Source: Pogona vitticeps (Eukaryota > Chordata > Lepidosauria > Squamata > Agamidae). Taken from it: a stretch of 64,000 nucleotides of DNA. This document shows positions 38,646 to 50,116 of this stretch, piece after piece. Under the pieces are notes generated by a model. It was not told the DNA's origin. It did no database searches and saw nothing but the letters and a program-made list of their open reading frames with translations. Where the stretch lies: the NCBI RefSeq assembly GCF_051106095.1, contig NC_135785.1:226417045-226481044 (forward strand), in the 5' to 3' direction. Position 1 is the first letter of the stretch; each line of letters opens with the position of its first letter. The position numbers were made by a program, and so were the translations under genes.

Positions 38646-38995
38646 TAACTTGTTAGAGTTAACAAAATATGGTGGGATTACTCCCATGATTGGAATAAAA
38701 CAATTGAAGCATATAAACTGTTAAAAAAGAACAGAAAATATAGAAGTTGCAATATATGTCAAAATACATAACCCTGTACGAAAATATAGGAGGATGACCT
38801 TGGTTGTCCCATGAAAAGCACCAGAATTAAAGCAAAAAGCAACAAGAATATGATAGTTGGAGTCTACTGTTGACTGCCCAATCCAGAAAAAATGGGGATG
38901 AAACTCTTGAAAAACAAACTGCAAAAATTTCAGAGAGACATGATATAGTAGCTATGGGAGATTTCAATTATCACATCTGTTGGGGGGCAAATTCT
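38646..38995 (+). mobile_element. CR1-like LINE, ORF2 endonuclease fragment
   Basis: Words such as NMIVGVYC followed by LPNPEK, and DIVAMGDFNYHICWG, correspond to the apurinic endonuclease of CR1 ORF2 (VVGVYYRPP and MGDFNxPDICW). It ends where a foldback element begins near 38,996. It contains stops. Confidence 0.72.
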
Positions 38996-39255
38996 GCCTA
39001 ATATAGGCAATTAGCTGGTAGGCAGGCACATGCTCTGAGGCAGTGCCCTGGCTTCCGTGCAATGATCCTAATCGCTGCCTTGGAGCATGGTACCTGGAGA
39101 GGAGGTGGCGATGGCAAGGTGACGGTAGAGGCACAATAGGAGCAGGTAGCCTCCCCTGGGCATGAATTGAAAACTGAACCTGGTTCGGTTTTCTGGTTGG
39201 TTCATGGTGGTTCAAACCACAATTTTTCAGGTTCATGCCAATATCTATTTCAGAG
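38996..39255. mobile_element. right end of a gtagagatgggca-type foldback element
   Basis: The end ggttcatgccaatatctat is the inverted partner of the gtagagatgggca terminus. Inside are aactgaacctggttcggttt and ggttggttcatggtggttc, words shared with 14,034 and 41,100-41,170. The left limit is uncertain. Confidence 0.5.
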
Positions 39256-40252
39256 CCTTCAACAGATAGTTGGTGTAAAAGGAGACCTTAGCAGTAGGTG
39301 CATTGGCATAGTATAGGTTTTTAAGTCTCCCTCTCTGTTGCACAAGTTGCTGGTCTCAGGGATCAGCATCAAGGCATCTGCTTCGTAAAGGTGCCCATTT
39401 TCTCCAGATTGTCAGTAGCTTTAAAAAGTATAAGAGCTCTGTTTCGGAAGCAGGCTCCTTACAACTTATATTAGTATAGTCTTCCTCTTCTCCCAAATCA
39501 TGAAAGAATCAAGATCAACATTAGGGATGAATCTGGTGTCTAAATAGGCTGATCAACAGCTAACATCATTCTGAGATGGCCATACTAAAATATGAGATTT
39601 GTCTAGAGGTCTTTCCATAAATCTTCATTTTGCAGGGTATGTTTCTAGTGCATTATATCACTAGAACCTATCATTCTGTGTCTAGTTATATACCTGTAAT
39701 TCCTATTAGAATTACTGTAACTGAATATAGAGGGCATATGTCAGATAAACCTACATATTTTTATTTCAGACAGTCTGGAATCTATTGGAAGCAGGGCTTA
39801 ATATGCTAACATACAAGTAATTTGCAGCTTGATTGCCACTCAGGGCTGTCTAGCCACCTTATGTGCTTATTTCATATTTTCAGGGTTTTTGTGTTGATGG
39901 ATGGCTTCAAACAGATACTTGCAGAAGGAAAAACACTTATGTCATGCTGCAGAAGTGAATGTTAATTGATATATCCAGCATTACGAGTGGGTGGGAGTGA
40001 GAAAGCAGTGTCAATGTCACTGTCCACACATTTATTTGAAAGCTAAGTAGAGCCAACAAAGAAGAGGACCTTGAATGCTGACTTTCCAGAGTACTAAACT
40101 CCCCCTATTAGATAGGATGTGTTTGGAAAAAAAATCACTTTTTTACATGTGATCTAGGGTCATGTTGGCTAGAGAATTTTTGGAATTGTAGTTCACAACA
40201 GGGTCTTTCCAAGCTCCAAAACTGTACGCGTGCAGGATTGCCAGTCAAAGTA
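39256..40252. other. unassigned intergenic sequence
   Basis: No gene seen. At 40,165-40,200 gagaatttttggaattgtag resembles the end of a decayed hAT MITE. Confidence 0.45.
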
Positions 40253-40523
40253 CAGTGGACCCTCTACTTAAGGAATTAATCTGTACTGGAACGGTGGCTG
40301 CAGGTCGAAAAGTCTGTAGGTCGAGTCTTCATTGACCTACAATGCATTGAAAACCAATTAATCCGTAACCAGCCGTTTTTGTTCCATTTTTGTTCCATTT
40401 TGGTTTTTTTCTGGTCTGTAAGTCGATTCTCCGACTGCAAGTCGAACCTAAATTTTGCAGCCAGAGAAGTCTGTAACTCGAAAAGTCTGTAAGTCGAGCC
40501 GTCTGTAAGTCGAGGGTCCAGTG
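40253..40523. mobile_element. Tigger/pogo-like MITE, divergent subfamily
   Basis: Ends cagtggaccctctacttaag and taagtcgagggtccagtg are inverted repeats flanked by TA. The interior repeats gtctgtaagtcga words and has aaaaccaattaatccgtaac. It shares the termini and TA flanks of the cagtggtgcc copies but little interior. Confidence 0.8.
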
Positions 40524-40578
40524 TAGTTATCTATTGCTTTGGAGGATTCCTGCTCACATGACAACCCATGGCTGTGCA

Positions 40579-41172
40579 GTAGAGATGCGCACAGATTGGA
40601 AAACCAATGTTTTGTGATTGTTCATGGGTAGCGATGAACTACAACGTATCATGACCTCCCCCCGCCTTGGAAAATGAACCTGTTTGCAGTCTGTTTTTTG
40701 AGTTTGTGCAGGGTTTGTGCCTGTCAGCTGAGTGGTGCATATGCATAGGAAGCAAGCCTGGCCCCTTGCACAGAAACCAGGCCTTCTGCTTCTGCACATG
40801 CAGCTGCTGAGCCTGCTGCTTAAGTGTATGCGCCCTCCTCTCAGCCAAGCAGCGAGTGCAGGCACACAGGCAGCAGGCCCAGCTTCTGTGTGAGGAGCCG
40901 GTCCTGCTGGGTCTCAGGATGGTAGTGGCAGTGGTGGAGGCGGTGGCTTCAAGACAAGGTAGGAAGGTGACCGGGGAGGGGGGGCATAGGGAGGGGGAGG
41001 GGTGGGCATCCCATTTTGCCAAAGCAAAACAAAGTGCCGAGGGGAAAAAAGGTTTGGCACTTTATTTCGTTTTGGCAAAATGGGACCCCCGAACTAAACC
41101 ACGAAAGAAACCACAAGCCAGCCCAGTTCATGTTTTTTTCTGGTTTCTGGTTTGGTTCATGCCTATCTCTAC
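40579..41172. mobile_element. complete gtagagatg-type foldback element
   Basis: Left end gtagagatgcgcacag and right end gcctatctctac are inverted repeats. Inside the right end, gaactaaaccacgaaag and ggtttggttcatgcc are the family words. The central part is G+C-rich and produces long but meaningless frames on both strands. The adjacent gctgtgc (left) and gcacagc (right) extend the inverted repeat by seven bases. No target duplication is visible, so the superfamily is unknown. Confidence 0.7.
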
Positions 41173-41647
41173 GGCACAGCTTCCGTATGTAGACGTCAGG
41201 AATGGTTTCACATGTCCTTCTCAATGAATTTGCATCTCCAGATTTGTCGTATGAAAAAGCTAGCAGTTCATATGTTTGTTTCCTCTCCATGCATTTATGT
41301 AAAGAAATCATCATGCTTAAAGTGGTGGTATGGAAATCTTTTGCTGTTTTGCAGGCAAGGATTGAAGCTGTATCAACTTCCATTCTGTGTCTGAGTATAA
41401 TAATTGTCTTCAAAAGAACCTAGAGAATCTCAGGAGGATAATTTACTAGGTATAAATCTATTTAATAAATTTTAGAAATGAAATAAAAATAGCATTTTTT
41501 AAAAAAAATGTAATCAGCACTATGTTTGCCATCAGCCCTTTGGATTTTTAACTGTTGGCCATAGTTTACATTCTACCCTGTTAGAAATGGTAAGTTCTAG
41601 CTTTTAATTTAATTTTATTGTTTTACAGTTGTGCAGCACTTTGAGTA
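41173..41647. other. unassigned intergenic sequence
   Basis: No gene or repeat family recognised. Confidence 0.45.
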
Positions 41648-42064
41648 CAGTGGTGCCCCTCTTGACGATTATCCCGTTAGATGTCAAAATCGCTTTATGA
41701 GTTTTCTGCGATCGCTATAGTGATCACAAAATGACGATTCAATGGGTTTTTTTTTTCATTTGATGATGATCGGTTCCCTGCTTCGGGAACCGATTTTTCG
41801 CTTCACGGTGATCAAAACCAGCTGATTGTCAGTTTTTCAGAATGGCCACCCGCTGTTTTCCGGACCTATTTCCGGAAGACAGCGATCGAAAATGGCTTTC
41901 CTTATGGAGGATCTTCTCTTTATGATGAGGTATTTCACCCATTGGAATGCATTGAACGGTTTTCAATGAATTTCAGTGGGTTTTTTTTACTTTCACTTGA
42001 TGACTATATCGCTTAACAGCGATTTTAACAGAACAGATTATTGTCGTCAAGCAGGACACCACTG
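41648..42064. mobile_element. Tigger/pogo-like MITE, copy 2
   Basis: Ends cagtggtgcccctcttgac and gtcaagcaggacaccactg are inverted repeats flanked by TA. The interior has gatcggttccctgcttcggg and gaatggccacccgctg, shared with copies 1 and 4. No coding capacity. Confidence 0.85.
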
Positions 42065-42069
42065 TACAT

Positions 42070-42156
<87 letters not shown>

Positions 42157-42210
42157 TTTTATATCCCGCCTATCTAGCCAACTCAGGACCACTCTTGATA
42201 GAAATGAAAA
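42065..42210 (-). repeat. (TTTA)n tract plus LINE 3' end, minus strand
   Basis: About twenty-three TTTA units lead into tatatcccgcctatctagcc and aactcaggaccactcttg. On the minus strand this is a LINE 3' end of the same family as 265-366, with its (AAAT)n tail strongly expanded. Confidence 0.85.
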
Positions 42211-42237
42211 ATAACTGTAGTACATGTTATTATATTA

Positions 42238-42400
42238 TCTGCTATCAAGTTGCATCCAAATTATAGTGACTCTATAAGGCTTTTAAAGTATGTGGGATGT
42301 TTAAGGAATGGTTTTATCATTACCAACCCTAACCCCCTGGTGAATTTCTGTGGCCAAGTGAGGATCTAAACCCAGGTTGCCTGAATCGTACAATCCTGGA
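42238..42400 (-). mobile_element. possible BovB- or SINE-derived fragment, minus strand
   Basis: gctatcaagttgcatccaaa, gtgactctataaggc and aggatctaaacccaggttgc follow the order of an antisense squamate SINE with a BovB-type tail. The copy is decayed and the family uncertain. Confidence 0.4.
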
Positions 42401-43627
42401 AATAAGGAAAACAAGGGATTTCGTTATTCTAGTTGCTACCTATTTTGCCTTTCAAACACAACTAACTTTAATAGTAGGATTAGCACTAGAATGTGGCAGC
42501 CATAAGAAAAAACAGTGCGAAAATGGGTAGAATGCAGTAATTCATCACTATTACCACTAGAGGTCAGACCGCACTCACACTTGCAATAAGAAGGCTAAAT
42601 GGTTAGTTAGAGGAGCTATACTGTACTTCTATAAGGTTATATTGGAATGAATCACAATTCTTAGACAATTGCCACCTTAATTGGACCACTAAAAGTTTAT
42701 ATACAAGGTGAGCTTTTTAGTTCTCCAAAACTCCTTTTCAGCCTAAATAATATAAACTCTGTTGATGAGGAACGACAACTACCACAGCCAACAGGGCTTC
42801 TGACCATTCTGTGCAATTATAGGAGTTGAATTTTTTTTTGAAAGGTTGCCCTCTTTAGAAGAGAAAACATGGGTGCACAGCTCATTCCCAGATTCAGAAA
42901 CCATTGTTAATCGGATTTTTTTTGTTACATCTGTCCTGCATCTTCAGATAGAATCTTATTCAAACAGATGAAAAATCTTCAGGTGTGTAGTGTCATGAAA
43001 TCAGAAACTTCAGCAAGTTCTTCCCAATAAGACCCTACAGGATTGTGTACTTGAAAATCTTTCCAATGCAGATATTTTCCAGCGGACGAAGAATTCCCTG
43101 ATTATTTTTCAGTAGTCTCTGCTGTTTATCGGCTCTTCTGTTGCTGATACAGACTCATTTTTGTCATTTGCTTTTGCTAATTAGGTTAAACTGTCCTTGC
43201 AAAATGAGCTGAGCTGAGACACAGTACTCGGGAAGTGAGTCAGGAACCGGAGAAGCCAGTTTGAATGCTAGAGGGAGTCCCTCCCTGCTGCTTCTCCTAA
43301 AGACCAACAGGAAATGACCTTTGAGGAGAGCATGAATGAGGGCTATCTTTTCTTTTCAAACAATGATCAAATTAGTAGATGCCATTTACAGAATTATCAA
43401 TGGCAGGTAGGGGTATCTAAAAGTAAATTGCAGATCCAAAGACCCAATCTGGATCAGCACATTGGCATGGAGAGTGTAAGGAGGGCTTTAGGCTTTGACT
43501 GCCCCCCCCCCAGCATTCTTGATTTGCCTTTGGGAGTTTCTTCTCAATGTACTTAAGTATGGGGAATAAATACAATTATGAATTCTTGCCCACCTTTTTT
43601 CACGACTGCACAATAGGAAGCAGACTA
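42401..43627. other. unassigned intergenic sequence
   Basis: No gene or repeat family recognised. Confidence 0.45.
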
Positions 43628-44192
43628 CAGTGGTGCCTCACTTCACGAGCGCTTCGTTTAACAACAAATTCGCTTAGCGATTACTTTTTTGGAGCAATCT
43701 TGCGCTCCGTTTAGCGATGTTCCCTAAGGGCGATTTTTGCTTTACGATGTTAGGGACCATGCTTCACATAGCGATGACAGTTTGAGTCCCCCTGTTTCGC
43801 TTAACGATGGTTTTGACAGCTTCATGTTGGCTGTTTTTTATATGTTTAAAAATGTTTAAAAATGTTTAGAATGCTTGAAATCATAAGTGCACTTAATAAA
43901 CCCTTTGTTAAACTAATATGACTTTGTTCCGACTCTTTTTAAATTTGTTGTAATTTTCCCCCCCATTGAGATGCATTGAATAGGTTTCAATGCATTTCAA
44001 TTGGGCAACCGTGTTTCATGTAGCGATGTTTCCTATGGTGATTTTTGCTTAAGCACGGCTATCCATTCCCATTGCAACGGATTATCCGGTTTTCAATGCA
44101 TTTCTATGGGAAACTGCATTTCGCTTAGCGATGTTTTCCCATAGCGATGATTTTTTTGGAACAAATTAAAATCGTTAAGCGAGGCACCACTG
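43628..44192. mobile_element. Tigger/pogo-like MITE, copy 3 (longest)
   Basis: Ends cagtggtgcctcacttcacg and taagcgaggcaccactg are inverted repeats flanked by TA. The words gcgatgttt and cttagcgatg recur along both arms. It is about 130 bp longer than the other copies because of an AT-rich centre. Confidence 0.85.
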
Positions 44193-44215
44193 TATATTGC
44201 ATTGCGATGCAAGCT

Positions 44216-44300
44216 AGAGATGGAGAACCTGTGGTCGTCCAGATACTGTTGAACTTGTGTCATTTCATGCCACTAGGTATTCTGGCTGGGACTCTATATT
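44216..44300. mobile_element. hAT MITE fragment
   Basis: gatggagaacctgtggtcgt then ccagatactgttgaactt resembles the cagggatggggaacctgtgg hAT MITE common in squamates. The right half is missing. Confidence 0.5.
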
Positions 44301-44413
44301 GCCCCATTCTCATTGATTCCCATCTCCTGAGGTGGAAGCTCAGTGCAAGGTCAGCCTGAGATGCTTTTTGGCATCTCCAAAGACATTTTTATATGTTTAA
44401 AGTTAACTTAGAT

Positions 44414-44551
44414 CAGTGGTTCTTAACCTTGGGTTACTCAGGTGTTTTTGAACTGCAACTCCCAGAAACCCCAGCCAGCACAGCTGGTGGTGAAGGCTTC
44501 TGGGAGTTGCAGTCCAAAAACACTTGAGTAACCCAAGGTTAAGAACCACTT
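44414..44551. mobile_element. hAT MITE with perfect 8-bp target duplication
   Basis: Ends cagtggttcttaaccttggg and cccaaggttaagaaccactt are inverted repeats. ACTTAGAT is present exactly at 44,406-44,413 and again at 44,552-44,559, an 8-bp duplication typical of hAT insertion. The arms contain gaactgcaactcccagaa and its complement. Same family as 8,555-8,690. Confidence 0.93.
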
Positions 44552-44559
44552 ACTTAGAT

Positions 44560-45040
44560 GTCTAAGACCCACACAATGACCAGAAACCTATGATTGTTGT
44601 CTAAGGTTTGCACAACTTGCTGAAGCTAATTACGGCTAACTGATGAGATGCCAGGACATGTCTGGGTGGCATGCCTGGTCATGTGCCTGAAGATGCAACC
44701 AAGACGATTGTCAATTCACTGCAATTTCAAGGGTGTGGCAAACCTAAATAAAAAAGAAACAGTGTGGGAGGGGGAGGGGAAGGAAATCTCAATAAATTGA
44801 AGACACTCATAAAGAAAGACAAGTTTCCCCAGGCACTCTGGCACTAAGGCCAGCCGTCAATAGTTGGCATCAGTGTGATTGCACCAAAAAGTGGGGAAAA
44901 AAGATTTAAAAAAAAAACCAGCAAAGAGGAGGAACGGCAGACCCTCATGCCCGAATTGTATGACTGATCCAAACTGCCAAAAGTTTAATAATATTTCAGA
45001 GTAAACTAAGCTGAGTAAGACAACAAAGAACATTCCGGAA
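44560..45040. other. unassigned intergenic sequence
   Basis: No gene or repeat family recognised. Confidence 0.45.
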
Positions 45041-45160
<120 letters not shown>

Positions 45161-46109
45161 CCTAAACAGCAGTGTGAGTTTTTCTCTTTCCTCTGTGCCT
45201 CCATGAATTGGCTGGCAGAACTTCAGTGCCTCAGTGGCTGAAGGGTCCAGGGAGATCTGTTTTATTGGAGGCTTCACTTGCTATCTGGCTTCTCCTCTGG
45301 TGCCAGCAGCTTGGTCTGCTGCATCCACTGTATTGCCTTTCCTTTTCTCAGTTCAAATCACTGATAATTTTTTGAACCCAATAAATGCCCAATGGAATAT
45401 CAAGGAACTGTTATGGTCATGTTGGCGGCTGAGTGAATGGCAGCTCTTTTCCCTGTAGTTGCCTGAATATTGAATAAAATCGAATAAATACCCCCAAATC
45501 AGTCTGGTTTGGGACATTTGTCCGAAGACCGTACACATCTGTACTTAGTTGCTACAATAAATTTTGATAATTTTTCCATTCCAATAGGGGGCACTGCTAG
45601 CTAACAGATTGCCATGAATTGCAAAGCACTCAGCATAAATTAATAACCAACAAACCTTTATCATTCTGTTAATTTCAAGCTGATGAGTAAAAAATAAATA
45701 AAAAAATTAAAAAGTCACATATTGACTTGTCTTTTGCTCAGATATAAAATGTTCATTTAATGAATTACTGTGCATTGTTACTACTTAAAGCAATTAAAAG
45801 TCTTCATTATGGAAAAATAAGTATTTCTGGAAACAGACAAACATACAGTTTAACTATTTAGCTCTGCACATTTTTCCTCAGAAATCAGGGGATGTGGCTG
45901 ACTCCCCCATATGCATGCGTAGGACTGATGCCTTGACATGTAGCTGGGTATGAAATAATGTTACCATCTTGCGAAAGAAATAATAAAATGTATCTTGTTA
46001 AATTATGTATTCATAAAATTGAGAATAACGTGAATCTTGTAAAATTATTGCTTAGTTAATGTTTAAAATGAACATGCCATAAAACAAACTGGACATGAAA
46101 TTCTATTTC
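45161..46109. other. unassigned intergenic sequence
   Basis: No gene or repeat family recognised. Confidence 0.45.
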
Positions 46110-46638
46110 AAAATACTGAAATACTGGACAACACCAGCAATCATTACGTCAGACTGCACAGGGAAGCCATTGAAATCCACAAGCATCAACAAAACTTCAA
46201 CCGGAAGGAGGAATGTCTGAAACTCAACAAAACCTGGCTCCCAGCTCTCAAAAACACAGAGTGCAAAAGGTCAAGGAACTCCACCCAGCCACAAGGTCAA
46301 GGGATTACTGCACACAAAAAACCAGCTAATGACACCCATCAACCACAGGGACAGATAATCTCCCCTCCTTATCAAAACAATACAGCCACAACAAAACACA
46401 CTAATCAACCATCTCCTGATCAGGACAATAGCCTATCTCACAAACTAGCCTTCTCACAGCCATAAATACTCCACCCACTCTCAAGCCTACCCAGAGCACA
46501 GTTTGCTGTCCTCTGAAGATGCCGGCCACAGAGACTGGTGAAACATTAGGAAGAACCACTTTCAGAACACGGCCAAGAAGCCCGAAAAACCCACAACAAC
46601 CATTAGATCCCGGCCGTGAAAGCCTTCGCGAATACAAT
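46110..46638 (+). mobile_element. Penelope-like element 3' part
   Basis: The plus strand reads HYVRLHREAIEIHKHQQNF, then NRKEECLKLNKTWLPAL. This resembles the C-terminal end of the GIY-YIG endonuclease region of Penelope-like elements (REAIEI-x-KH-x-x-x-FNR-x-E...L-x-x-TW-x-P). The 3' UTR follows with gatgccggccacagagactgg and gatcccggccgtgaaagcc, a phrase very common in squamate genomes. It ends at the border of a Tigger-like MITE. The upstream reverse transcriptase is absent. Confidence 0.65.
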
Positions 46639-46973
46639 ACATTTTTTTTCGCTTTGCGAAGATCGGTTCCCTGCTTCAGGAACTGATTCTTTGCATTACG
46701 ATCAAAACAGCTTATCGTCAGGTTTTCAAAATGGCCACCGGGTGCTCAAAATTGCTCCCCGCTGTGTTTTTGGACAGATTACTCGCTCTACAGGCACCAA
46801 AAATGGCTGCTCCTATGGAGGATCTTTGCTGGACGGTGACTTTTTCAGCCAATTGGAATGCATTGAACGGTTTTCAATGTGTTTCAGTGGGCTTTTTTAT
46901 TTCGCTTTATGACGTTTTCGCTCTACAGTGATTTCGCTAGAACGAATTAACGTTGTTAAGCGAGGCATCACTG
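46639..46973. mobile_element. Tigger/pogo-like MITE, copy 4, left end missing
   Basis: The right end taagcgaggcatcactg is followed by TA. The interior gcgaagatcggttccctgct and aaaatggccaccgggtgctc match copies 1, 2 and 5. The left inverted repeat is missing and the sequence abuts the Penelope-like tail. Confidence 0.8.
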
Positions 46974-46975
46974 TA

Positions 46976-47966
46976 TATGAAAAAAGTTTGTTACCCTACT
47001 GATAAGTAGATACGCTTAAAATCAGCCTTACTAGTTTCAGTAAAATTGCTTATAAGTAGGGTGATCAGGAGAACTGCAACCTGAGTTACTCAGCAGTGAA
47101 TTTTATAGCTGAGTGCAGCTTTTCTGAATTCTCCATCCTGTGCATCAGCAGAGAAGTTGGGAGGGGAACTTTTTCACTGAATTTTATTTGGTAGGGAAGA
47201 GAAATTCTCCCAGAGTGAAGAGTGTTTGTTGCACTTTGTGTAACTTTTTGGAAGATCTTGCTTCTCATATTGCCACAATGCCCCCAATTTTGGAACATTA
47301 TCTGGGGCCCCGAGGTGGTGTGAGGCAACAATTACAAAAATTAATAGAGGAAATTCTGCAAAGTGGTTTTCTATGGGCAGTGGGGAGATAAACACAAGGC
47401 ATATCTTAGAACTACTGTCAGAAAATACATTCTTCCTAGAAGCATTGAACTACAGTCCTTCCGTGTACAATCCAGATGTAAACAGGATAGGGTTTGTAGC
47501 CTAATACATCAAGTGCCAAGTTGGCTATAGTTCTGTTGAGAGACATACTTATGAGTATTAAATTAGTGGACAAATTGAATTGTTATGAAACTACCCATTA
47601 CTGAGTATCCAATAACATAAGCACCTAGAATTAAAGATTACATATATGTTGGGTTTGGTTTCAAGTTGTCTGAAAGAATTACAGGAGGCCCTCCTAAATG
47701 AAGCTTCCATGTTCAAAGGCAACATATATTTGAATACCAGATATTTCGAACAACCAGCATGGGAGGGCCTTGCTAATGGATCCTCCTAAGCCATTGTCTG
47801 GCAGTCCTAGACTCTAGAGATTGATACGTAATATGTTTTTATTGGCTTTGCTGGCTCCGTGTATTCCAACAATTACTTCAAAATTCAGTCTGAGCAATCA
47901 CCTCCCTCTCAGCCTTTTATGTGACTAGGCAAAGTTGGCTTCAACAGGTGATATTGGCTCTTTGGC
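46976..47966. other. unassigned intergenic sequence
   Basis: No gene seen. Overlapping frames on both strands at 47,086-47,395 are typical of chance open reading. Confidence 0.45.
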
Positions 47967-47972
47967 TACTTA

Positions 47973-48228
47973 CCGTATTTTTCCATGTATAAGACTATAT
48001 TTTTGTCTAAAATCTTTAGAATAAAAATTGAGGGTCATCTTATACATGGAAGTAAGCAGAGGAGAGAACAAAAATAGGTGGAAGGGAAAACAGGGATCAA
48101 ACTGATTCTGCAGGACTTTGATCCCTTTCCCCCTACACTTGCTAAGTCCCACTTAGATTTCTTACTTTTGGATTAGAAAAGTGGTGGATGTCTTATACAT
48201 GGGGCGTCTTATACACGGAAAAATGTGG
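47973..48228. mobile_element. ccgtatttttcc MITE with TACTTA direct repeats
   Basis: The left end ccgtatttttccatgtataa and right end cttatacacggaaaaatgtgg are inverted repeats. TACTTA lies immediately outside both ends (47,967-47,972 and 48,229-48,234). A second inner copy of the terminal word (gtcttatacatgg) sits next to the right end. The superfamily is not identified; a 6-bp duplication is not typical of hAT or mariner. Confidence 0.75.
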
Positions 48229-48234
48229 TACTTA

Positions 48235-49809
48235 AACCAGCTCACCTTCCTTGCATGTGCATTAGCTGTCTGGACCAGTGCCTACCTAAGCCACAAATCC
48301 TAAACATCCTAAGCCACCCTGGATTCTGGGAGAAAGGTGGTGTATAAATAAACAAATTCATAAGTTCAGGGGATGTAATATTTAATTTCTATGCAAGAGG
48401 GCCACTTTTAAATGATAGTAGGAGCATGGAATGCAGTATGGATATGTTTTGTTCTGTCCCAAGCATATGGCCTAATTCAAAATAAGACATAGGTCAAAAT
48501 AATGGGTGTCAAACAAACCACCTGCATGATCCTCAACCCTTTACTGTTCAGAGAAATAATGAGTAAGGGGGAGGGAGAGATTCTCATTGCACTGAAGTAG
48601 TAGTGAGTTACAGCTGTGGTCATTATAGACCCAAAAGTTACTCTGTTCCACCTCATTAATGTGGAAAGTAACATGTTACCAAAGTAATATATTACAAGCT
48701 GTATGTTACTTCCAAGCTCTGTTTTGCGTTTTTTGCTGGAATGCTCATTCCACACTGAATAAGAGTTCACTTGGCTCCCTAGTGACAGGGCATGACAAAG
48801 GCAGAGGTAAGCAAGCTGTGGTCTTTGAGATGCTGTTGGCCTACAACTTCCATCCATCTAGTCTAGATAGCCAACCATGGAGGGTGCTTGGAATTACACC
48901 ACCATCCCAAGTCTGGATGATCATAGTGATCCCTCCCTGCCTTAGAGCTTGCATTTGTAAGCATGGCTGAAAATGGATTTTATTAATATCCATGGGGATT
49001 GGTGTGCTGTCATCTTCCATACTTCTCTCCTGGGGCTTTGTGCCTGCACAAGTAAGGTAAGCAAAAGAACCCCGGAGTCTACCCATGAGAATGTCTCTAA
49101 AACTTCCTTTTCTTCTGAACATTTTTTTCTAAAAGAAAATAATTTTCTATCAAACCATATGTGAAAAATGTGGAAGAAATTTTCAGCCCAGTACAAGATA
49201 CTACATAACATACTGAGGGATGTTGCCATAATTATATTATAAAAGAGAAATGAAAGCTTCTTTGTGGGGACTGAAAACTGTGCTCTCTCTCAGTATGAGA
49301 ATAATTTGGTTGCTAAAACTTGGACAGTATGTGTCGGTACCACATGTTAAAGAGTAGGAGACATAAGAAGAAAAAAGAGGTCTAGCCATAAAGAGAGAAC
49401 ATCGTGTGTATCAAAATCAATACAAGATGACTCTGTGACCCCTTACTTTGTCGATTTTGGAAAGGAGAAGTCTTTGGAAGGAGTGAAGGTGTCTGCCTGC
49501 CATGCTTTCAAATAGTGTTTGATCTTCCTATGGCTCCATTTTGACCCTGTCGTTCACCAGTTTTGTAAAGGAGCTATTAGGCTTACAGTGAGAGAAGGGC
49601 TTATTTAAACTTGCTTAATAGCAAGCAATAAGAGAGACTGAAACTACCTTTCCAGTATATTACAGAATCTTACTTCCCAATTTAATGAAGTAGAAAAGGG
49701 GAAGTTTTCATAGCCACCATTTAGAATGTAACAGCAACAACAAGAAACAGCAATACTGTACTAGGAACAGCAGGCATACTGTGTCAAACTTGTATATGTT
49801 GTACAATAC
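48235..49809. other. unassigned intergenic sequence with repeat scraps
   Basis: No gene seen. At 48,305-48,350 aagccaccctggattctggg and gtggtgtataaataaa resemble a LINE 3' end. At 48,800-48,850 gcaagctgtggtctttgaga resembles a decayed hAT MITE end. Confidence 0.4.
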
Positions 49810-50105
<296 letters not shown>

Positions 50106-50116
50106 AATCATCATCA

